Counted from the stretch's first letter, positions 40,855 through 49,999 are shown. The stretch is DNA of 50,742 nucleotides from Saccharothrix coeruleofusca (GCF_014648515.1 NZ_BMRG01000004.1:381646-432387); one strand, 5' to 3'. The notes: a model not told the origin generated them from the sequence alone. A program made the numbers and translations.

Positions 40855-40877
40855 CCGACCCGACGCGGACCGGCGGC

Positions 40878-43361
40878 TCAGCCCAGCGCCGTCCAGCCCG
40901 ACCAGGCCCCCAGCGGAGTGCGGGAGGCCAGCCGCACCTGCCCCTCCCCGGTGATGCCGAAGACGTGCAGCGTGTCGTCGCCCACCGCCAGCGGCACCAC
41001 CGCGGTCAACTCGGGTGCGCCGTTCCACCCCGCCTGCCACGCGGTCCACGCCCCCGACGCGTCGCGGGAGGCCAGGTGCAGCACGTCGTCCGGGGCCACG
41101 CCGAACACGTGCAGACCGTTGGCCAGATCGCCCACCGGGACGACGGCCCGCAGCGCGGGCGCACCGTTCCAGCCCGCCTGCCAGGGGCTCCAGCGGCCCT
41201 GCCCGTCGCGGACGACCAGGTGGACGGTGCCGTCGGCGGCCACGCCGAAGACGTGGACCGCGCTGGTGCGGTCGTGCGCGGCGGTGATCGCGGTCAGCCG
41301 GGGCGCACCGCTCCAGCCCGCCTGCCACGGCGTCCACGACCCCGAGGCGTCGCGGGAGGCCAGGTGGGCGGTGCCGTCCGGGGCCACGCCGAAGACCAGG
41401 ACGTTGCCGACCAAATCGGCCACCGCGGCGACCGAGCCCAGCCGGGGCGCGGCGTTCCAGTTCGCCTGCCACCGCCCCCAGGTGCCCGCCGCGTTGCGGG
41501 CGCTGTGGTGGACGGTGCCGTCCGAGGCGATGCCGAACAGGTGCAGTTCGTTGGCCTGGTCGACCAGCGCGGTGATCGACTGCAGCCTCGGAGCGCCGTT
41601 CCAGTTCGTCCGCCACGGCCCCCAAGCGCCCGCGGTGTCACGGGCGCTGTGGTGGACGGTGCCGTCCGGGGCGAGACCGAAGACGAACAGCGCGTTGCTG
41701 CGGTCGTTGACCGCGGTGACGTCACGCAGCGCGGGCGCGCCGTTCCAACCGGCCTCCCAGCGGCTCCAGGCCCCCTGTCCGGTCGACGAGGCCAGGTGGA
41801 GCACGCCTTCGGTGTCCAGGGCGAAGGCGTAGGCGTTGTTGCTGCGGTCGGCCACCGCGCTGACGGTGGTGATCCGCAGACCGCCTGCGGCGCGCAGGGT
41901 CATGCTGGGACCGGGGGCGGAGATCCGCTCCAGCCGCAACCCCGAGGCGCTGCCGTCCCACCAGCGACCCGACGGCGCGGTGAAGTCGCTGAAACTGGTG
42001 GCCGACGGCGCGCCGAACAAGTCCGCGGCGTCACCCTGGTTGAAGCCCCGCTCCAGGTCGAAGGCGTTGTCCGCCTGCTCCAGCGAGCACATGTAGTGCA
42101 GGCTGGGGGTCATCTGCTCGTTGCTGTTGCTGCCGTCCTCGTCCACGTGCCAGATCGCCAACCCTGCGTCGGGCAGGTTGGCGTCGCGCCCGGAGCGCGC
42201 CCGGTTCTCCAGGATGAAGTACTCCCGGTCGTTCCTGCGGTGCAGCAGGAAGTCGTTGCGCCCCGCGTCGAGGGTGTAGGTGCTGCCGGGGACGATGTCG
42301 GCGGTCTCCTCGGCCCACCCGGCCTCGTTCTTCAGGAACGCGCAGACCTGCACGGGATTGGTGCCACCGCTGGCGCTCATCAGGCAGTAACTGCCGGTGC
42401 CAGCGGATTCACCACCGTAGTCGTACAGGTCGGGGAAGTCGCAGACCATGTGGCCGTTCTCGTGGCAGAACGTGCCCAGCGTCAGCGCATCACCCATGTT
42501 GCTGATCTGATAATCGCTGAACCGGGTTGTCGGGGTGGCCTCGAAGGGCTCGGCCAGCGCCCAGGCGTGCGGCCACAGGCCCTCCGACCAGTTGTTGACC
42601 ACCGGACCGGCGTAGAAGACGTTGAGCGCCCGGATGTAGCCCTGGTCGTCCGGGGTCAGACCGGAGAAGTCGAAGCCCCGCGAACGCAGCGCGGTCAGCG
42701 CCTCCACGATGACCTCCCGCGCCCGCGTGCCGTAGGGGACGGCGGGGTCGGTGTAGTAGGCGCGCTCGCGCGTGGTGGTGTAGTAGGCGGTGACGACGTT
42801 GGTGTAGTCCAACCTGCCCGCGGAGATGTCGCGGAAGTAGTCGCGCACCGAGCCGTTGTTGCCGAAACCGGTGTAACCGAGCTGGTTGCAGTAGTCCTCG
42901 ACCTGCCCGACGCTGATCGTCCCCGGCACATCCGGGAACTGGATGAGCAGGCACAACCCGGTGACGCTGCCGGTGATCTCCAGCGCCCCCACCTCGCCCA
43001 GGGCCCGCAGCGCCGACTTCTCCTCCCGGCGGCGCATCCAGCGCGGCCTGCCCGGCATCGCCTCCAGCGCGGCGGCCGCCGCGCGCTTGCCCGCCCCGGC
43101 CACCGGGCGCAGGTGGCGGGGCAGGCCCAGGGTCGCCGGGTCGACCTCGCCGACCCGCGCGCCCTCCAGCGGCACCAGGGCCGACCGGTCCGGCGACAAC
43201 CCCGCGTAGTGGTGGTAGCCGGTGCCGGGGTGGCGGACCACGGTGTGACCGTCCAGCGCCTCGAACACGGCGGTCCACTGGTTGCCCCAGCCGCGCACCC
43301 TGATCGACGAGCCGTCCGGCTCGGTGAACGTTAATTCTTCGTCGAAAAATGGAACAGGCAT
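40878..43361 (-). CDS. M6-family metalloprotease with seven-repeat propeller
   Basis: An 827-aa protein. The catalytic domain contains GTFCHENGHMVCDFPDLYDYGG, with the zinc motif HENGH at residues 300-304, and GSYCLMSASGG, typical of M6 (immune-inhibitor A-like) peptidases. The last 333 residues are seven repeats of about 48 aa (pattern VFGVAPDGTVHHASRDASGAW..WQAGWNGAP), as in lectin-like beta-propellers. There is no N-terminal signal peptide: the protein begins MPVPFFDEEL. Codon 10 is TTA (43332-43334), rare in such genomes. GGGGGAGGGG precedes the ATG, and TACACT at 43439-43444 may be the -10. Confidence 0.88.
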   Translation of the reverse strand: MPVPFFDEELTFTEPDGSSIRVRGWGNQWTAVFEALDGHTVVRHPGTGYHHYAGLSPDRSALVPLEGARVGEVDPATLGLPRHLRPVAGAGKRAAAAALEAMPGRPRWMRRREEKSALRALGEVGALEITGSVTGLCLLIQFPDVPGTISVGQVEDYCNQLGYTGFGNNGSVRDYFRDISAGRLDYTNVVTAYYTTTRERAYYTDPAVPYGTRAREVIVEALTALRSRGFDFSGLTPDDQGYIRALNVFYAGPVVNNWSEGLWPHAWALAEPFEATPTTRFSDYQISNMGDALTLGTFCHENGHMVCDFPDLYDYGGESAGTGSYCLMSASGGTNPVQVCAFLKNEAGWAEETADIVPGSTYTLDAGRNDFLLHRRNDREYFILENRARSGRDANLPDAGLAIWHVDEDGSNSNEQMTPSLHYMCSLEQADNAFDLERGFNQGDAADLFGAPSATSFSDFTAPSGRWWDGSASGLRLERISAPGPSMTLRAAGGLRITTVSAVADRSNNAYAFALDTEGVLHLASSTGQGAWSRWEAGWNGAPALRDVTAVNDRSNALFVFGLAPDGTVHHSARDTAGAWGPWRTNWNGAPRLQSITALVDQANELHLFGIASDGTVHHSARNAAGTWGRWQANWNAAPRLGSVAAVADLVGNVLVFGVAPDGTAHLASRDASGSWTPWQAGWSGAPRLTAITAAHDRTSAVHVFGVAADGTVHLVVRDGQGRWSPWQAGWNGAPALRAVVPVGDLANGLHVFGVAPDDVLHLASRDASGAWTAWQAGWNGAPELTAVVPLAVGDDTLHVFGITGEGQVRLASRTPLGAWSGWTALG

Positions 43362-43533
43362 TGCCGCCCCTCCCCCAGAGGACCCGCGGACCATTCCTGA
43401 CCGCAACCCCCTGCTGCGGCCCGGCGCGGGCTACCACCAGTGTATCCGAGAATCAGCCCGGACCCCCGGCGGAAAAACCTGGGCGAAGTAGGTAGAATCA
43501 CCTTTGGACACTATTCCAGGGCAATCCGAATAA

Positions 43534-44466
43534 TTACTTCCGGTCATTGTCCGATCGCAATTCGTCGCCCCCGTCGGCCCGGCTCGCGCCAACCGGGCGC
43601 TCCGGCAGCACCCGCGGCCTGCGCCGCCCCAGCGCCACCCCGTTCGCGATGTGCCGCGACGCCTCCCGCCCGCCCCACCCCTCGACCCCGTCGTGCACCG
43701 CGGCGGCGGCCGACAGCAACGACACCGCCGTCGCCTCGTCCAGCCACCCCGCCCCCACCAACTCCCCCAACCGGCACGCCGCGGTGAACACCACGTGCGC
43801 CCGCGTCCCCGGCGCGGCCTCGCGCACCCGCTCCACCTCACCGCTGACCACAGCGGCCCGGTACGCGCGAACCCGACGCCCCGACGACACCACGCGCGCC
43901 ACCCCCGGCCCCAGCAGCGGCCCCGAAACCTGCCGTGGCGCCAACGCCGCCACCAACCACGCCGGAGCGGGCGCCACCGGCCCGTCCCGCACCACCCGGT
44001 AGCGACGCGGCCCCCGCGCCGTCCGCCGCACCGACCCCGCCGCCGTGACGAACCCGCCCACCCCGCGCGTGTCCACGTGCACACCCAGTCGCGCCACCGA
44101 ATTGCCCAGCACGGGCCACTCCGGAGCCAGGAAGTACCGGTGCTGCCCTCCGCGCGGCGTCTCCACCGTGTACGTCTCCCGCGGGTCGTCCGCACCGTGC
44201 GCACGCGCCAGCTCCCGCAGCACCTGACAACCGTGCGGACGACCGGCGTCCAGATCCACCACCAACAACCCCGCGCCCCGGCACGAGATCCCGACGTTGT
44301 ACGGGGCACGCGCCCACCAGGACCGCACCACCGCCGGATCGAGCGTCGCCCGCCGGTCCCACTCCCGCCACACCGGCACCTTGCCGCCGGGACGCAGCGG
44401 GATCACCGGCCAACCCCGCTCCACGGCGGCCAACGCCGCGGCCAGCCTGGGTGGTGTGACGGACAT
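43534..44466 (-). CDS. Bifunctional DNA primase/polymerase (Prim-Pol) protein
   Basis: A 310-aa Prim-Pol domain protein of the type found on actinomycete integrative plasmids: AALAAVERGWPVIPLRPGGKVPV, GLLVVDLDAGRP with the catalytic Asp pair, and GGQHRYFLAP with the conserved His. The C-terminal section (HVVFTAACRLGELVGAGWLDEATAVSLLSAAAAVHDGVEGW) resembles the helical domain after Prim-Pol in RepSA-like proteins. No helicase domain, integrase, excisionase or att repeat is nearby, so it looks like an orphan, possibly a relic of a mobile element or a host-adopted gene. Confidence 0.85.
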   Translation of the reverse strand: MSVTPPRLAAALAAVERGWPVIPLRPGGKVPVWREWDRRATLDPAVVRSWWARAPYNVGISCRGAGLLVVDLDAGRPHGCQVLRELARAHGADDPRETYTVETPRGGQHRYFLAPEWPVLGNSVARLGVHVDTRGVGGFVTAAGSVRRTARGPRRYRVVRDGPVAPAPAWLVAALAPRQVSGPLLGPGVARVVSSGRRVRAYRAAVVSGEVERVREAAPGTRAHVVFTAACRLGELVGAGWLDEATAVSLLSAAAAVHDGVEGWGGREASRHIANGVALGRRRPRVLPERPVGASRADGGDELRSDNDRK

Positions 44467-45038
44467 GGACGGCCCCCTCCCCCACTACGGGCGCGGGGGA
44501 AGCGCGCCACCGCCAGTTTTCCACTACCGGCCCGATGGCACCAAGCTGCCCAACGCAGAATGATTTATTCTTTAGTCAACACTGAAAAGATTAAGTAAAT
44601 TACGCACGACTCCGACACGTCCACTGTGGACCGGACTGCGCCGAATGCCGCGATCTTCTTGCGCCGCACCCGGCGCGGCCTCGCTGCACCAAGCGCGGCC
44701 GTGGCGGCGGTGGACCGATCGTGTCGCGCTGTTCACCGATGATTCCGTCGAGTTGACCACGACCAGCCGGGCCGAACTCGCGGCGCGGTATCGCCGTCGT
44801 GCCGGGTCTGCCTGCGCGCGAGGAGCAGCGGATGGACGGCCGGTTCGTCGGCGCGACGGTGACCGCCGAGGAGGACATGGGCACGACCGGGGTCGCGGGG
44901 GTGCGGGTGGCCGGGACGCGGGACGAACTCCCCGGCCCGGACGGGACCTTCGGCCGTGTGGCGTGGCGGTGGCCCCGACGGACAGTGGGTGTGGTTCGTC
45001 CGGATGACCCGCCGGGTCGGTGGAGCGGAGGTGGCGTG
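44467..45038. other. 572-bp region between prim-pol and nitroreductase genes
   Basis: It contains an AT-rich island (about 44560-44606) with motif copy D, and from 44832 a frame with strong codon bias that is in phase with the nitroreductase and begins MDGRFVGATVTAEEDMG behind GAGGAG. It may be an N-terminal extension of that gene or a small separate ORF. Confidence 0.45.
44570..44587 (+). repeat. AT-rich dispersed motif, copy D
   Basis: CTTTAGTCAACACTGAAA, identical over 17 bp with copy C. Confidence 0.6.
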
Positions 45039-46028
45039 GTGGACGGTGTGAAGCCGGTGCTGGGGCTGACGGCGCAGGAGGTGACCGAGGTCCTGCGCGC
45101 CGCCGCGCTGGCTCCGTCTGTGCACAACACCCAGCCGTGGCGGTTCCGACTGGCGGGCGACCGCGTCGAGCTGCACGCCGATCCCGCCCGCAGGCTGCCC
45201 GCGACCGACCCGGAGGACCGCGAGCTGCGCTTGGCCTGCGGCGCGGCGCTGTTCAACCTCAGGGTCGCCCTGCAGGCGCGCGGGGTCCGGCCGCTGGTGT
45301 CGCTGCTGCCCGGCAGCGACGCGCCCGGCGCGCTGGCCGCGGTGCGCCGCGGTGGCACCTTCCAGGTCGACGAGCAGACCCGCGCGCTGGCCGCCGCGGT
45401 GCCCGCGCGGCGGTCCAACCGCAAGCCCTTCCGCGACGTCGCGGTGCCGGTGGGCCACCGCCAGGCGCTGGTGCGCGCCGCCGAGCGCGAGCGGTCGTGG
45501 CTGCACGTGGTGGGCGACCCCACCGACCGGGCCAGGTTGCAGGAGTTCGTGGCGCGGGCGCACCGGATCCAGTCCGCCGACGCGGACGTGCGCTCCGAGC
45601 TGGCGGCCTGGACCGGTCCCGACCGCGACGGGGACGGCGTCCCGCCCGCGTCGGCCGGGTTGCGGCCCGCGCCGCAGGACGAGTGGGCGCTGCGCGACTT
45701 CCAGGCCGTGGAACGCCCACCGGGCAAGGACTACGAGTCCGACCCGCTGGTCGTGGTGCTGTGCTCGTTCTACGACGGCCCGCTGGCCGACCTCCAGGCA
45801 GGCCAGGCGCTGCAACGGGTGCTGCTGACCGCGACCACGCTCGGCCTGTCGGCCTCCTTCCTGTCCCAGCCCGTCGAGGTCCGCCCGGTCCGCGAGGAGC
45901 TGCGCCGCGCGCTGGGCGGGACGCTGGTGCCCCAGGCGGTGCTGCGCATCGGCTTCGGCTCGCCGGTGCCGCCCGCGCCCCGCCGCCCGGTCGCCGAACT
46001 GCTGCTGGAGCCGACCACGACGCGGTGA
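45039..46028 (+). CDS. Acg-type nitroreductase-family FMN protein
   Basis: A 329-aa protein of the Acg/nitroreductase family: LRAAALAPSVHNTQPWRFRLAGDRVELHADPARRLPATDPEDRELRLACGAALFNLRVAL is the typical FMN-site start, RRSNRKPF and the late LLTATTLGLSASFLSQPVEVRPVREELRRAL complete the fold. In mycobacteria Acg belongs to the hypoxia (DosR) regulon and may sequester FMN. GTG at 45039 lies 7 nt after GGAGG and gives the usual length; the frame stays open to 44799, with a good alternative start at 44832. Confidence 0.87.
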   Translation: MDGVKPVLGLTAQEVTEVLRAAALAPSVHNTQPWRFRLAGDRVELHADPARRLPATDPEDRELRLACGAALFNLRVALQARGVRPLVSLLPGSDAPGALAAVRRGGTFQVDEQTRALAAAVPARRSNRKPFRDVAVPVGHRQALVRAAERERSWLHVVGDPTDRARLQEFVARAHRIQSADADVRSELAAWTGPDRDGDGVPPASAGLRPAPQDEWALRDFQAVERPPGKDYESDPLVVVLCSFYDGPLADLQAGQALQRVLLTATTLGLSASFLSQPVEVRPVREELRRALGGTLVPQAVLRIGFGSPVPPAPRRPVAELLLEPTTTR

Positions 46029-46047
46029 GCGGCGGGTGGGCGCGTGG

Positions 46048-47280
46048 CTACCGGTCCAGCGGGACCGCGGCCGCGGGCACCTGCTCGGCCTCCCCCTCCG
46101 GTTCGGCCCGGCTCCCGGCCTGGGCGGTGGCACGCCGCCGCCCAGGCGAACGCGTCGACAGCGCCACGCACGCGGCCAGCGCCGCGGTGACCGCGCCGAC
46201 CACGGGAACGGCCTGCACCCCGGCCGTCGCGGTGACCGCGCCACCCACCACGCCCGCGCCCGCGATCCCCAGGTAGATCGCCGAGGCGTTGAGCGCCAGC
46301 AGCACCCCGGCGCGGCCGGGGTCCACCGCGACCAGCGCGGCGAACAGCGGCGGGTTGAACGCCCAGAACAACCCGCCCCACGCGGTCAGCACCGCCACCA
46401 CCGCCACCGGATCGCCCAGGGCGGGTCGCAGCAGCACCAACGCCACCGCGGTCCCGAACAGCGCCACCAGCAGCGGACCGCGCGGGCCGCGGCGGTCGGC
46501 GGCCCGGCCGCCCAGCACGTTGCCCAGCACCCCGCCCACGCCGTAGGCCAGCAGCAGCAGGCTCACCGGCAGCGCCGCCGGGCCTGCGGTCAGCAGCGGC
46601 GTCAGGTAGCCGTACACGCTGAAGGTGGCCAGGCAGGACAGCAGCGACACCAGCAGCAGCCGCCGCGCCCCCGCGCCACCGCCGGGCAGCGCCAGCCGCT
46701 GCCGCAGGCCCAGTGGCGGGCCCGCCGGGGTGGCGGGCACGACCAGGGCGACCACCGCGGCGGCCAGCAGGCACAGCCCGGCGGTCAGCGCGAACGCGGC
46801 CCTGGGCCCGGCCAGCTCGACCACCGCCCGACCGGCGGGCACGCCGAGCACGGTCGCCGCGGTCAGCCCTCCGGTGACCACCGCCATCGCCCGCGCCCGC
46901 GTGCCCGGCGGGTGCAGCTGCGCGGCCACGGCCGTGGCCGCCGGGGTGGTCAGCGCCGCGCCGCAGGCGGTGACCACCCGCGCGGCCAGCAGCGGCCCCA
47001 GGCCCGGCGCCAGCGCCGAGGCCAGGTTGCCCAGGGCGGCCACCACCAGCGCGGCCACGATCAGCGCGCGGCGCTCCCACCGGGCGGTCAGCACCGCCAG
47101 CACCGGCGAGCCGACCGCGTAGGCCAGGGCGAACGCGGTGAGCACCTGCCCGGCCGAGGCGAGGGTGACGTCGAGGTCGGCGGCCAGCTCGGGCAGCACC
47201 GCGGCCACCACGTAGCCGCTGGTGCCCGCCGCCACCGAGGCCGCGGCCAGCGCCCGGGTGCGCGCGGACACCACGGGCAT
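46048..47280 (-). CDS. MFS efflux transporter (DHA1-like)
   Basis: A 410-aa 12-TM permease of the arabinose-efflux/DHA1 type: TRALAAASVAAGTSGYVVAAVLPELAADLDVTLASAGQVLTAFALAYAVGSPVLAVLTARWERRALIVAALVV (loop 2-3 motif), VLGVPAGRAVVELAGPRAAFAL (motif C region), then YGVGGVLGNVLGGRAADRRGPR in the second half. Probably exports a small molecule. Its ATG overlaps the stop of the upstream chorismate-lyase-like gene by one base (TGATG), so the two are translated together. Confidence 0.9.
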   Translation of the reverse strand: MPVVSARTRALAAASVAAGTSGYVVAAVLPELAADLDVTLASAGQVLTAFALAYAVGSPVLAVLTARWERRALIVAALVVAALGNLASALAPGLGPLLAARVVTACGAALTTPAATAVAAQLHPPGTRARAMAVVTGGLTAATVLGVPAGRAVVELAGPRAAFALTAGLCLLAAAVVALVVPATPAGPPLGLRQRLALPGGGAGARRLLLVSLLSCLATFSVYGYLTPLLTAGPAALPVSLLLLAYGVGGVLGNVLGGRAADRRGPRGPLLVALFGTAVALVLLRPALGDPVAVVAVLTAWGGLFWAFNPPLFAALVAVDPGRAGVLLALNASAIYLGIAGAGVVGGAVTATAGVQAVPVVGAVTAALAACVALSTRSPGRRRATAQAGSRAEPEGEAEQVPAAAVPLDR

Positions 47281-47900
47281 CAGGACACCAGGCCGTGCGC
47301 GGGCGGGTGCAGGTGCGACAGCACATCCGGTGGCCTGCGGCTGGTCAGGGTGACCTCGTAGACGGTCTCCCTGACCAGCGCGACCGGGCGGCCCGCGCTG
47401 AGCAGGGTCGCCTGGCAGCGCAGCACGCCCACGTCGCCCGGCTCGTCGGGCAGCGGGTCGTCCAGGTCCGGGTCGGCGGCGCCGGCGGCGACCGGGCAGG
47501 CGTAGTGGGTGACCCGCCGCGCGTCGTTGAGCAGCAGGCCCAGCGGCAGGTAACCCCTGGACAGCTCGGAGTGCTGCGGCTCGTCCAGCTCCAGCGACGA
47601 GGTGTGCAGCAGCGCGGTGATCGCGGCCAGGCGCGGCCCGCCACCACCCAGGTACGGCACGAGGTAGCCCTCGCGCCGGGTCACCGGGGTGCCCGTGGGC
47701 AGGCCGCCCATCAGCTGCGCCTGGCGGGCGGTGAGGTGGTGCACGCGGTCGGGGCACCGGGGCTCCCGGCGCACGCGGTAGCCGACCCACAGCGAGACCA
47801 CGCGGGTGAACGGCACGGGGACGTCGCGGAGCAGCCTGGCCATGGTCTCGGCGCGGGAGCCGAGTTCGTCGGGGTGCGGGAGCGGGCTGACGTCGATCAT
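47280..47900 (-). CDS. Possible chorismate-lyase-like (UbiC/DUF98) protein
   Basis: 206 aa. The C-terminal half (AAITALLHTSSLELDEPQHSELSRGYLPLGLLLNDARRVTHYACPVA ... VLRCQATLLSAGRPVALVRETVYEVTL) has the order of elements of the chorismate-pyruvate lyase/UTRA fold: a PLG-LL element, then a strand with an Arg, then a closing Glu. The match is by eye and weak. GGAGG lies 10 nt before the ATG. Coupling to an MFS exporter suggests it makes or modifies the exported compound. If not a lyase, it is an uncharacterised UTRA-fold protein. Confidence 0.4.
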   Translation of the reverse strand: MIDVSPLPHPDELGSRAETMARLLRDVPVPFTRVVSLWVGYRVRREPRCPDRVHHLTARQAQLMGGLPTGTPVTRREGYLVPYLGGGGPRLAAITALLHTSSLELDEPQHSELSRGYLPLGLLLNDARRVTHYACPVAAGAADPDLDDPLPDEPGDVGVLRCQATLLSAGRPVALVRETVYEVTLTSRRPPDVLSHLHPPAHGLVS

Positions 47901-48175
47901 CGGGGTGCACCTCCAATGGGGGCCGCGCACGTCCTGGCGCGGGCACCGCGGGGCCGTCTCGGTGCGGGCGCCGAGGGGGCGAATCGCCCCGTCCCCTCGA
48001 CTCGCCCGCGTCCACGGTGCACCGGCGTGCCCGCGCAAACATCGGTCGGATGACGGATGGCAGGCGCACCGGATGAGACGCCCGCCGGACGTGTCCGGTC
48101 CGCTTGCGCCCCAACGGTCCCCGGCACTGGGCCGAACAGCCGCCCGGCGTTCACGCGGTGTTCGCCGGACCCGCC

Positions 48176-48181
48176 TACGGT
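48176..48181 (+). promoter_or_regulatory. Candidate -10 of a leaderless promoter
   Basis: TACGGT lies 7 nt before the GTG at 48189. Confidence 0.4.
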
Positions 48182-48188
48182 CCGCGGC

Positions 48189-49994
48189 GTGGACATCGCC
48201 AGGCGCACCCTCCTGCAAGCGGCCATCGGCACACCGGCGGCCATGACGAGCGCGGCGCACCTCGCCGCCCCGGCCTCCTCGGCCGCCGCACGCCCGGACG
48301 CCGACAGCCCCCGGTTCACCATCGCGGTGCTGCCCGACACCCAGTACCTGATCGACGAGGGCGGCTCCGACGAGGAGCCGGTCCGGGAGACCCTGCGCTA
48401 CCTGGCCCGCAAGCGGCACGAGGAGAACGTGGTCTTCCTGACCCACCTGGGCGACGTCACCGAGCACGGCACCGAGCGCGAGATGCGCGTCGCCGACACC
48501 GTGTTCGCCACCGCGACCCTGCCCTACAGCGTGCTGGCAGGCAACCACGACATCGCCTCGAACAGCACCGACCAGCGCGGCGACAGCCCGTACCTGCGCA
48601 CGTTCGGCCCGCACCGGTTCCGCCGGATGGCCACCTACGGCGGCTCCTCCCCCGACGGCTACAACAGCTTCCACGTCATCCCGGCGGGCGGGCGCCGCTG
48701 GCTGCTGCTGGCGCTGGACTGGCGGCTGTCCGAGCGCGGCTTCGGCTGGGCGCAGCAGGTCCTGGACCGGCACCGCGACCTGCCGACCATCCTGACCACG
48801 CACGACCTGGTGTGGGCCGACGAGCGGGGGCAGGCCGACCTGTCCACCTACGGGCGGGCGCTGTGGGACCGCCTGATCCGCCGCAACGACCAGGTCTTCC
48901 TGACCCTCAACGGCCACTACTGGCCGCCCGGCCGGACCACGCTGACCAACGACCGCGGCAACCCCGTGCACCTGCACGTCACCAACTACCAGGACCGCTA
49001 CTACGGCGGCGCGGGGATGATCCGGCTGTACTCGTTCGACCTGGCGCGCGGTGTGATCGACGTGGAGACCTTCTCCCCGTGGCTCAGCGCCGCCGACCGC
49101 TCGCCGCTGGGCGCGCAGAACCGCGAGCTGAGCGGGGACGTCGACCGGTTCACCGTGGCGGTGGACTTCGCCGCGCGGTTCCCCGCTCCCGCCCCGGCAC
49201 CGCGCCCGGCGCGCGAGGTGCTGGTCAAGGGCACGGTCGCGTACTGGCGCTTCGACCGCGAGGGCTTCCCCGCCGCCGACGGCCCGGTGCCCGACGGCGC
49301 GGTCGCGCGCGACCTGTCCGGCAACGGCAACGACCTGACCGCGCAACGGGTCCACGGCTCCGCGCCGGAACTGCTGGCCTGGTCCGGGGAGCACCACCAG
49401 GCCCAGCCGGGGCACGCCAGCCTGCGCTTCGACGGCGGCCAGGGCCCCGACCGCTGCGCCGTGCTGCGCACCGCCGCGACGGCTCCGCTGAACCGGATGA
49501 AGTTCGAGTCCGGCTACACCATCGAGACGTTCATCAAGCTGCCCGAGCCGTTCGAGGGCGAGCACGCGTTCATGGGCATCCTCAGCTGGGAGGGCCGCAG
49601 CGGCGACGCGGGCAAGACCAGCGGGTGGTCCGACGACGAGCCCACGTGCAGCCTGAACGTCTCCGGCGAGCGGTTCCTGCAGTTCGTGGTCTACCCGGTG
49701 CCGGTGGACTCGGACCCGACCTCGTGGAGCCACGCCGTGCCCACCGGCCGGTGGACCCACGTCGCGGTGGTCAACGACGGGCGGCGCACCACCATGTACG
49801 TCGACGGCTCGAAGATCGCCCGCAACGCCGCCGAGGACTCCAGGGGGATCTCCACGCTGGGCAAGCCGTTCGCGTTGGGCGGCACGCAGTTCGCCGAGCG
49901 CTACGGGCAGGGCTTCTACGGGTGGATCGGCGACACGCGGATCGTCGCGCGGGCCCTGCGGCCCGACCAGTTCCTCACCGCCCCGTCGCGGTGA
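48189..49994 (+). CDS. Tat-exported metallophosphoesterase with LamG domain
   Basis: A 601-aa secreted protein. The N-terminus ARRTLLQAAIGTPAAMTSAAHLAAPASSAAA is a twin-arginine-like signal. A calcineurin-type phosphoesterase follows: VLPDTQYL, HLGDVTEHG, LAGNHDIAS, TTHDLVW and LNGHYW are the metal-binding motifs. From about residue 410 a concanavalin/LamG-like domain (VAYWRFDREGFPAADG ... RDLSGNGNDLTA ... LRFDGG ... YTIETFIKLP ... WTHVAVVNDGRRTTMYVDG) probably binds sugar. The substrate is unknown; folding before export would suit its metal centre. A strong terminator follows. Confidence 0.9.
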   Translation: MDIARRTLLQAAIGTPAAMTSAAHLAAPASSAAARPDADSPRFTIAVLPDTQYLIDEGGSDEEPVRETLRYLARKRHEENVVFLTHLGDVTEHGTEREMRVADTVFATATLPYSVLAGNHDIASNSTDQRGDSPYLRTFGPHRFRRMATYGGSSPDGYNSFHVIPAGGRRWLLLALDWRLSERGFGWAQQVLDRHRDLPTILTTHDLVWADERGQADLSTYGRALWDRLIRRNDQVFLTLNGHYWPPGRTTLTNDRGNPVHLHVTNYQDRYYGGAGMIRLYSFDLARGVIDVETFSPWLSAADRSPLGAQNRELSGDVDRFTVAVDFAARFPAPAPAPRPAREVLVKGTVAYWRFDREGFPAADGPVPDGAVARDLSGNGNDLTAQRVHGSAPELLAWSGEHHQAQPGHASLRFDGGQGPDRCAVLRTAATAPLNRMKFESGYTIETFIKLPEPFEGEHAFMGILSWEGRSGDAGKTSGWSDDEPTCSLNVSGERFLQFVVYPVPVDSDPTSWSHAVPTGRWTHVAVVNDGRRTTMYVDGSKIARNAAEDSRGISTLGKPFALGGTQFAERYGQGFYGWIGDTRIVARALRPDQFLTAPSR

Positions 49995-49999
49995 TGCCG

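Noticed and set aside
40881-41879. Regular 144-bp DNA periodicity that could be taken for a repeat array
   Set aside because: The period corresponds to the 48-aa protein repeats of the propeller; there are no constant repeats with variable spacers as in CRISPR.
40851-43334. 827-codon open frame antisense to the M6 protease gene
   Set aside because: It mirrors a GC-biased gene, gives low-complexity Gly/Val/Arg/Gln protein with no domain, while the minus strand has HENGH and seven clean repeats.
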